Assembly (NCBI GenBank): GCA_001399705.1
Contig: LJCR01000037.1
Span: 1-10,816, forward strand
Source: Kouleothrix aurantiaca
Lineage (GTDB): Bacteria > Chloroflexota > Chloroflexia > Chloroflexales > Roseiflexaceae
Direction: 5' to 3'
Length of the DNA: 10,816 nucleotides
Below the pieces are notes generated by a model, which worked only from the letters and a program-made list of their open reading frames with translations, was not told where the DNA came from and did not search any database. Positions 6,601-10,816 of the stretch are shown here, piece by piece. The position numbers were made by a program, and so were the translations under genes. Positions within the stretch are counted from its first letter, which is position 1. The number at the start of each line of letters is the position of its first letter.

Positions 6601-7344
6601 AAGCACGTTCCCCTCTGCAATCCTAAACGCCTGCTTCACGCTTCATTTTTTAGCGCCTCATTTCCTTTCTGGCAACCTCATTATTCTTTTCTCGACGGCC
6701 CAAATTCCTTTCTGGTGACTTCATTATCTTTTCTGGCAACCTCGTTCTCTTTTCTCGACGCTGCAAAGTCTTTCCTTGCGGTCTCGATATTCTTTCTTGA
6801 CTACTCAAATTCTTTTCTCGACAGCTTCAATTCCTTTCTAGCGATCTCGTTATCGTTAATCGACGGCTCAAGTTCCTTTCCGGCAACATCGATCTTCAAT
6901 CGCGACTGTCCAACCAGTGATTGCGCCACGACACAATTATTCGCGAGCCGCTCGTCTCGCGAGTACGACCAATATTCCTGCTTCAAACGAGCGTGAAGAT
7001 CAGCACATTTCACTTCAAGAAATCCACGCGCTGCTCCCACTACACCCACGTCTGCCACAAGCAAACGCTGCGGCCAAACGATGCCCGTCGCGCACCACGC
7101 GGCGCGACACGCGCATATGCGCATCAAGAAATGACTGTGTGACGCGCCACGTGGACCGCTCCTCCTTCAATGCAAACGAACATTCGCAACTGATGGAAGG
7201 CGCAACGAAGCGGGCACAAACACCGCTGCGGGCACTCGCCTGTGTTGCGCCCGCCTCGTTGCGCAGCCATTATTTAAGCACAGCGGTAGATGAAACGTGG
7301 TATGATTGAAGCAAATACACGGTGGTCGGCAAACAATCGTGCTC
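6601..7344. other. body of cassette 4, no convincing gene
   Basis: Between attC sites 4 and 5 lies a 21-bp repeat tract (6663-6893) and then about 450 bases without recognisable features. Candidate frames are poor. A GTG-started + strand frame (6917-7309) has no ribosome binding site and an unprotein-like composition. A - strand frame (6801-7127) covers the repeat and would give a heptad coiled coil, but has no binding site and hits TAG at 6801-6803. The cassette boundaries themselves are well supported: its start GTTGGGCAAGCACG (6594) pairs at 13 of 14 bases with CGTGCTCGCCCAAC (7338-7351). Confidence 0.6.
6663..6893. repeat. 21-bp tandem repeat (about 10-11 units), heptad-coding potential
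   Basis: Two unit types recur with a 21-bp period, for example TCTTTTCTCGACGGCCCAAA and TCCTTTCTGGTGACTTCATT (first 20 bases of each). On the + strand the open frame reads as seven-residue units SFLDGPN, SFLVTSL, SFLATSF, SFLDAAK. On the - strand it reads as charged heptads SRKENEV, ARKDNEV, TRKEFGP, the composition of a coiled coil. The - strand frame is broken by a TAG (6801-6803) and by a one-base insertion near the low-coordinate end. It may be the remnant of a coiled-coil gene opposite to the array direction, or simply a non-coding repeat. Confidence 0.75.
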
Positions 7345-7446
7345 GCCCAACACGGCGTTGCAGTTGACCGCTTCGCGCACGAGATCGGTGCTTTTAAAAA
7401 AAGTTTGTGCCTGCGCTCGCGGCAACTGAACGCCAACCCGTTGGGC
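7345..7446 (+). other. attC site 5 (102 bp), type A
   Basis: R'' GCCCAAC is at 7345-7351 and R' GTTGGGC at 7440-7446. Arms GGCGTTGCAGTTGACCGC and GCGGCAACTGAACGCC pair with an extra G and an extra A on the left. The loop includes CTTTTAAAAAAAG. Pairing with its own cassette start extends to 13 of 14 bases. Confidence 0.9.
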
Positions 7447-7955
7447 GCGTCTTATGCGCAAGGTTGTCTCGATCTTGAACAGCGCGTTATGTCGCTTCGG
7501 CAAAAAGAATGCAGTGCAGCCACGAAGAAACGAATCGCGCGTGGGATGAACGCCCGTTGTGCCACGTGGTTCCGTGTCGCGCTTTCTCAACCCCAAGTGG
7601 TGCGAGCGCCCGTTGTGCTGACGTGGTTCAGATCAAAGTTGGCCGCGCTTCAAGGTTGTACGAAAGCCCGTTGTGCCGCGTGGTTCCGTGTCGCGCTTTC
7701 TCAACCCCAAGTGTGCAAGCGCCCGTTATGCTGAATGTGGTTCCATCAATGTGGTTCAGCCAAGCGCAGTTGTTCGTATCTTGTCAACGCTGACCGCTCA
7801 TGCCTCAACGTGGCCGTTTACCAACGCTCGCGCCCAACACGCGCTTGCAGCGGACGCCGCTTCGCGTCGAGCAAGATCGGGGTTATTTTCCGCGCCGGTA
7901 TCTGCTACAATGTGCTTGCCATCTACCAGTGGCGGCGCCGCTAAAGCGCAACCCG
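7441..7955 (+). repeat. cassette 5: repeat cassette, copy 2 (515 bp)
   Basis: This is the second copy of the repeat cassette. TGGTT motifs lie at 7567, 7624, 7681 and 7738, every interval exactly 57 bp, and a shortened unit follows at 7752. The lead-in region (GTCTTATGCGCAAGGTTGTC and onwards) and the trailing region before attC match copies 1, 3 and 4. Here units 1 and 3 are almost identical to each other (GTGTCGCGCTTTCTCAACCC in both), suggesting a local duplication or gene conversion inside this copy. Confidence 0.85.
7546..7734 (+). CDS. possible small Trp-Phe repeat protein in repeat cassette copy 2
   Basis: From ATG 7546 the frame gives about 62 residues in 19-residue units: MNARCATWFRVALSQPQVV, then VVLTWFRSKLAALQG, then ARCAAWFRVALSQP. 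The frame is also kept in copies 3 and 4, but copy 3 has ATA in place of ATG and copy 1 has a one-base deletion. No good ribosome binding site precedes the ATG. It may be a real micro-protein, a decayed gene, or chance openness of a 57-bp repeat in a stop-poor frame. I lean toward non-coding. Confidence 0.2.
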   Translation: MNARCATWFRVALSQPQVVRAPVVLTWFRSKLAALQGCTKARCAAWFRVALSQPQVCKRPLC

Positions 7956-7961
7956 TTGGAC
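7832..7961 (+). other. attC site 6 (130 bp), type B
   Basis: R'' GCCCAAC is at 7832-7838 and R' GTTGGAC at 7955-7961. They mismatch in place, but CGCGCCCAAC pairs over ten bases with its own cassette start GTTGGGCGCG at 7440. The arms are those of the other type B sites. TGCTACAAT lies in the loop at 7903-7911. Confidence 0.88.
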
Positions 7962-8093
7962 CGCAAAATATAGCTCTCCTCTTTTGAAAGTCCTGTATAA
8001 AATCGCCTCTGATTCAATATTTACCAACGCTTTCATCAAACCTGTGTCGAACACACACTTAAATACAGCATCATAAACAAATTCTTATACATC

Positions 8094-8122
8094 TTGACAA
8101 TACTACAAGAAAGTAATAGTAT
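8094..8122 (+). promoter_or_regulatory. sigma70-type promoter for the cassette 6 gene
   Basis: A perfect -35 TTGACA (8094-8099), a 17-base spacer and TAGTAT (8117-8122, four of six matches to TATAAT) precede the ATG at 8164 by about 40 bases. It lies inside the cassette, well after attC site 6, so this gene probably does not depend on an upstream integron promoter. Confidence 0.6.
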
Positions 8123-8163
8123 CGTTTGACCAGACATTCAATATCAGCGAAACTGTCATTATC

Positions 8164-8595
8164 ATGAATCAGCAACTCTTGTCCCCAAAATCGAGCAAAA
8201 CGGAGACATCAAAACCACAAACAGCACACGATTGGATTAAAGTTATCACGCGTTGGTTTTATATCTTTAGTATACTCTCGCCACTCTATGTATTAATTGC
8301 TTTATACGGTTTGGCGTTTCGTGCTTCTCATTGGCTTGGTCATTGGCCACAGCCAGAAATTGACGATCCAAAATTTATTGCGATGAACGATTGGGTAATG
8401 GACTTCTTTTATGAATTAGTAGGTCCAGCGTTTACATTCACCATCATAAGTGTTGCTTTGTTTCCGTTTTTAGTTTATTTATTATGGCGTTTTGGTTCTC
8501 GGAAATGGATAATACTAGGTATTGTTTCTGGTGTGCTTGCTTGGATTACACTGATATTCTTTATAGGCGACTTGATGACTTGGTATATTGATTGA
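8164..8595 (+). CDS. cassette 6: three-helix membrane protein, unknown function
   Basis: This 143-residue protein has a polar N-terminus (about 1-29) and three hydrophobic helices: about 31-53 (YIFSILSPLYVLIALYGLAF), 84-108 (PAFTFTIISVALFPFLVYLL) and 115-137 (ILGIVSGVLAWITLIFFIG). The loop between helices 1 and 2 contains HWLGHWPQPEIDDPKFI, a conserved-looking segment. No catalytic motif is evident. ATG 8164 is the only reasonable start; it lacks an obvious Shine-Dalgarno but follows a good promoter. It is the sole gene of cassette 6, AT-rich, with its stop about 35 bases before attC site 7. No family is recognised. Confidence 0.78.
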   Translation: MNQQLLSPKSSKTETSKPQTAHDWIKVITRWFYIFSILSPLYVLIALYGLAFRASHWLGHWPQPEIDDPKFIAMNDWVMDFFYELVGPAFTFTIISVALFPFLVYLLWRFGSRKWIILGIVSGVLAWITLIFFIGDLMTWYID

Positions 8596-8629
8596 CTTCC
8601 AACAATTAAAAATGCTATTTTCCTAAGCG

Positions 8630-8758
8630 GTCCAACAGCGCCTTGCAGCACGACGCCGCTGGCGCGGCCCGTAACCTGGGCGTTTTTTAGAAATCTGATC
8701 TCGCCTCGCCACTCGTCTCGCTTCACGGTGGCGGCGCGGCTGAAGGCGAGCGTTGGGC
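8630..8758 (+). other. attC site 7 (129 bp), variant type
   Basis: R'' GTCCAAC is at 8630-8636 and R' GTTGGGC at 8752-8758. R'' differs from the array norm, and the difference is matched by the start of its own cassette: GCGGTCCAAC (8627-8636) pairs at ten of ten bases with GTTGGACCGC at 7955. The left arm CGCCTTGCAGCACGACGCC has one more extra base than usual against the right arm GGCGCGGCTGAAGGCG, and the right spacer is shortened. Confidence 0.88.
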
Positions 8759-9266
8759 GAGTCTTAGGCGAAAACGTGTCTCGATCTCGAACGGCGCTTT
8801 CTGTCTTTTTGGCATAAGGAAGCAGTACAGCCACGAAAGAACGAAGCGCACGTGGGATAAAGGCCCGTTATGCCGCGTGGTTCCGTTTCGCGCTTTCTCA
8901 ACCCCGCGTGGTGCGATCGCTCGTTGTGCTGAAGTGGTTCCAGTCAACGTTTGGTGCACTGCAAGGTGATACCAAAGCCCGTTATGCCACGTGGTTCCGT
9001 CCAAGGTCGTCTCAACCCTGCGTGGTATGAAGGCTCGTTATGCTGAATGTGGTTTCGGTCAACGTGGTTCTGCCGAGCGCAGCTGCTCGTGTCACTTCAA
9101 GGTCTGTGGTTCATGCCTCAACGTTGCTATTTATCAAAGCTCTCGCCCAACACGCGCTTGCAGCGGACGCCGCTTCGCGTCGAGCGAGATCGGGCGTTTT
9201 TCAACGCCAGTTTTGCTACAATCTGGCAGCCATTTATCGGTGGCGGCGTCGCTGAAGCGCAGCCCG
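8753..9266 (+). repeat. cassette 7: repeat cassette, copy 3 (514 bp)
   Basis: This is the third copy of the repeat cassette. TGGTT motifs lie at 8878, 8935, 8992 and 9050 (57, 57 and 58 bp). The lead-in (GAGTCTTAGGCG, then GTCTCGATCTCGAACGG) resembles copy 1 most closely, and both share CTTTTTGGCATAA where copies 2 and 4 have CTTCGGCAAAA. This suggests two subtypes, copies 1/3 and copies 2/4. The repeat frame stays open to TGA 9028-9030, but the usual ATG is ATA at 8857. No gene is supported. Confidence 0.85.
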
Positions 9267-9272
9267 TTGGGC
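9145..9272 (+). other. attC site 8 (128 bp), type B
   Basis: R'' GCCCAAC is at 9145-9151 and R' GTTGGGC at 9266-9272. CTCGCCCAAC pairs over ten bases with the start of cassette 7 at 8752. Arms are of type B. TGCTACAAT is at 9214-9222 in the loop, about 90 bases before the ATG of the next gene. Confidence 0.88.
9214..9222 (+). promoter_or_regulatory. candidate extended -10 promoter inside type B attC
   Basis: TGCTACAAT fits the extended -10 form (TG, one base, then TANNNT) and points to the receiver-domain gene at 9312. Only 45 bases separate R' (9266) from that ATG and no promoter is evident there, so transcription probably starts in or before this attC. The same nine bases occur at 6542-6550 and 7903-7911 in the other two type B sites. 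No convincing -35 is present. Activity is inferred only. Confidence 0.35.
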
Positions 9273-9311
9273 CGTCACTCTCAGCCTCCTATCACTAAAG
9301 GAGATTGCTAA

Positions 9312-10328
9312 ATGCCGTCGCAAATCCTACTGGTTAGCTCTAGCGCTGAGGCGGCTGAGGTCATTGTTCGGTTCCTGTTGCGTGAAGGTTATGATGTTTC
9401 CGCCGTATTCAGTAAGAAAGAAGCAGAAGAGAAGATACAACACTTGTCGCCAGATCTCGTTTTAATAGATATTTCGCTCCCAAATGGAGATGGTAATCTG
9501 CTGTGCATGGATATAAAAGCAAACGAGAAAACGGCGCTTATTCCCGTCATTGTAACTATAGGACTAGATGACCCAGAATTGCGCTCTCAGGCACTTATGG
9601 CGGGTGCGGACGAGGTGTTTATCAAGCCATTCGATCAGGGTAGGCTTCGGGATAGGATTCGCCCACTGTTACGAACCAAACTATTGACTGATAGACTTTT
9701 ACGTGTTCAGCAGACAGAAAACAAGCGAGTATTTGTTGAAGATGAGCCTATTCCTCAATCGCCGCATACAGTCGAAAGAGTTTTCACCTTCCCCGAGGAG
9801 GTAAAGATTCCTTGTGAGCAATATTTGCTGTATTTTGTCGAGTTCTTACGTGATATTGGGATCGAAGCAAATGCCAATTTGCAGGATATTGCTGGGCGTA
9901 TTCTCTTTTCTGTTACCCCGAAAGACAAAGACGAAGCACTTGATAATATTAGGGAGGCATTGAATCTCTATCTTGGTCTTGTTGGAAGCCGTACAGCAAT
10001 GGTGCCAGTCTCGGCCGAGCAGGATATCGAAGTGCAAAAGCTATCGGCACAGCTTCATCACCTACACTCTCAACTCCATCTAGCTGGTGCCGTATTACAG
10101 CAGAAAGATAATAGTCTCCAGCAGCAGCAAATTCTCATTCAACAACAGGCTGAGTTTGCGAAAGTAGTTTTACAAGCATTACAGAAGGGAAACGAGGAAA
10201 GCGAACACTTGATCGGTGATGTCATCAAAGTTAAAAAATGGAGTATAGACAATATTCCCATCGAACTCGACTTGCCAGAGATTATTCGGCGGTGCAGAGA
10301 TGTCCTTCGGCGAAGGCGATTGCCATAA
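9312..10328 (+). CDS. cassette 8: receiver-domain protein with novel middle domain and coiled coil
   Basis: This 338-residue protein has an N-terminal CheY-like receiver (about 3-118): phosphoacceptor Asp53 in VLIDISLP, Thr82 in VIVTIG and Lys105 in FIKPF. The acidic pair that normally follows strand 1 and binds Mg2+ is replaced by SSS (9-11 in ILLVSSSAEA), so phosphorylation may be weak or absent. A middle region (about 158-225) contains KIPCEQYLLYFVEFLRDIGI and SVTPKDKDEALDNIREALNL, a compact alpha/beta-looking domain I cannot name. A Gln-rich coiled coil (about 235-293) and a basic end RRCRDVLRRRRLP follow. No DNA-binding, GGDEF or kinase output is evident, so it probably acts through protein contacts. 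ATG 9312 has AAAGGAG (9297-9303) 8 bases upstream. It is the sole gene of cassette 8 and no partner histidine kinase is in the window. Confidence 0.88.
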   Translation: MPSQILLVSSSAEAAEVIVRFLLREGYDVSAVFSKKEAEEKIQHLSPDLVLIDISLPNGDGNLLCMDIKANEKTALIPVIVTIGLDDPELRSQALMAGADEVFIKPFDQGRLRDRIRPLLRTKLLTDRLLRVQQTENKRVFVEDEPIPQSPHTVERVFTFPEEVKIPCEQYLLYFVEFLRDIGIEANANLQDIAGRILFSVTPKDKDEALDNIREALNLYLGLVGSRTAMVPVSAEQDIEVQKLSAQLHHLHSQLHLAGAVLQQKDNSLQQQQILIQQQAEFAKVVLQALQKGNEESEHLIGDVIKVKKWSIDNIPIELDLPEIIRRCRDVLRRRRLP

Positions 10329-10363
10329 ATGTTGTCCAGCGATTAAAACTTCCAAGCTGGGCG

Positions 10364-10466
10364 GCCCAACACGGCGTTGCAGTTGACCGCTGCGCGCACG
10401 AGATCATCGTTTTTTGAGCGAAGTTTGTGCCTGCGCTTGCGGCAACTGAACGCCAACCCGTTGGGC
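10364..10466 (+). other. attC site 9 (103 bp), type A
   Basis: R'' GCCCAAC is at 10364-10370 and R' GTTGGGC at 10460-10466. CGGCCCAAC pairs over nine bases with the start of cassette 8 at 9266. Arms are nearly identical to site 5: GGCGTTGCAGTTGACCGC with GCGGCAACTGAACGCC, plus an extra G and an extra A on the left. Confidence 0.9.
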
Positions 10467-10816
10467 GAGTCTTCGGCGCAAGGTTGTCTCGATCTCGAAT
10501 CGCATTCTATGGTGCTTCGGCAAAACAACGCTGTGCAGCCACGAAGGAACAAATCGAGCGTGGGATGAACGCCCGTTATGCCGCGTGGTTCCATTCAAGG
10601 CTTTCGCAACCCCGTGTGGTACGAGTACCCGTTATGCTGCCGTGGTTTTGTTCAACGCCTGGTACACACCAGCGTGATGCGAAAGCTCGTTATGCCGCGT
10701 GGTTCCGTTCAAGATTTGCTCAACCCTGCGTGGTACAAAAGCTCGTTGTGCGGAGGTGGTTTCGGTCATAGTGGTTCAGGCAAGCGCAGTTGTTCGTATC
10801 GCTTCAACCACGGCGG
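10461..10816 (+). repeat. cassette 9: repeat cassette, copy 4 (cut by window end)
   Basis: This is the fourth copy of the repeat cassette. TGGTT motifs lie at 10586, 10643, 10700 and 10757, each interval exactly 57 bp. The lead-in shares CTTCGGCAAAA with copy 2. The second repeat unit shares GTACACACCAGCGTGAT with copy 1, so copies look like mosaics. The window ends before its attC, which should lie within about 40 bases if the length matches the other copies. Confidence 0.83.
10565..10771 (+). CDS. possible small Trp-Phe repeat protein in repeat cassette copy 4
   Basis: From ATG 10565 the frame gives 68 residues: MNARYAAWFHSRLSQPRVV, VMLPWFCSTPGT, ARYAAWFRSRFAQPCVV, then VVRRWFRS. WF recurs every 19 residues because every repeat interval is 57 bp. 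There is only a weak GAG six bases before the ATG. The counterparts in copies 1 (frameshift) and 3 (no ATG) are broken, so I treat this as a weak candidate. Confidence 0.22.
   Translation: MNARYAAWFHSRLSQPRVVRVPVMLPWFCSTPGTHQRDAKARYAAWFRSRFAQPCVVQKLVVRRWFRS

Larger units (their letters stand above)
3707..10816 (+). mobile_element. integron gene-cassette array (9 attC sites, no integrase in window)
   Basis: Nine sites share the attC plan: R'' (RYYYAAC-like), two bases, a left arm with extra bases, a variable loop, a right arm, about five bases, then R' (GTTRRRY-like). They split the region into eight complete cassettes: 3825-4634, 4635-6081, 6082-6594, 6595-7440, 7441-7955, 7956-8752, 8753-9266 and 9267-10460, plus a ninth cut at the window end. 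For each complete cassette the first bases are complementary to the R'' side of its own terminal attC over 9-10 bases (13 of 14 for cassette 4). Two departures co-vary: GTTCGGC with GCCGAAC in cassette 1, GTTGGAC with GTCCAAC in cassette 6. This is the footprint of cassettes that recombine as circles through G/TT in R'. All convincing CDSs run in the same direction. No intI or attI is visible, so it is either the inside of a larger integron or a cluster of attC sites lacking an integrase. Confidence 0.87.

Noticed and set aside
6319..6996. 225-codon open frame on the + strand with SFL heptads
   Set aside because: It starts inside repeat cassette 3, reads through attC site 4 and into cassette 4. 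Its length comes from the 21-bp repeat keeping one frame free of stops; there is no ribosome binding site.
6917..7309. 130-codon + strand frame in cassette 4 (GTG start)
   Set aside because: It has no ribosome binding site, composition typical of a shadow frame and no recognisable motif, although its position just before attC site 5 is suggestive.

Overview
The window joins an eroded chromosomal region (about 1-3700) to an array of integron-type gene cassettes (about 3707-10816). Taxonomy can only be guessed. The GC-rich sugar/lactate genes on the left and the valine/threonine-rich linker of a membrane-anchored cassette protein are reminiscent of Chloroflexota, but no marker gene is present.

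Left flank: the C-terminal part of a GH78 alpha-L-rhamnosidase (2-1456); a frameshifted, N-terminally truncated zinc-type polyol/alcohol dehydrogenase pseudogene (1536-1936); the first ~59 codons of a LutA/YkgE-type Fe-S protein (2028-2205), cut by an IS3-family insertion sequence (2206-3395) with intact orfA, orfB and a -1 frameshift signal; then a frameshifted fragment of an unrecognised gene (3397-3641). The rest of lutA is not found beyond the IS, so sequence was lost or rearranged there.

Right part: nine attC-like sites (3707, 4536, 5983, 6472, 7345, 7832, 8630, 9145 and 10364) delimit eight complete cassettes and a ninth cut by the window end. The main evidence is pairing between consecutive sites. 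The bases starting each cassette (GTTRRRY plus 2-7 more) are complementary to the R'' box of the attC ending that same cassette, as expected if each cassette was once a closed circle. This holds where the boxes deviate: cassette 1 has GTTCGGC with GCCGAAC, and cassette 6 has GTTGGAC with GTCCAAC. No integrase gene is in the window.

From cassette 2 onward the layout alternates. Cassettes 2, 4, 6 and 8 are unique: an anchored DUF4352-like protein; a 21-bp repeat tract without a convincing gene; a three-helix membrane protein with its own promoter; and a receiver-domain/coiled-coil protein. Cassettes 3, 5, 7 and 9 are diverged copies of one ~514-bp cassette (513, 515 and 514 bp for the complete ones) built around a 57-bp tandem repeat. 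Each complete copy ends in the same attC subtype, whose loop holds TGCTACAAT, an extended -10-like motif pointing into the next unique cassette. The alternation of a repeated, near-noncoding cassette with single-copy cassettes is the most unusual feature. A 182-bp MITE-like element with an apparent 7-bp target duplication sits in cassette 2.
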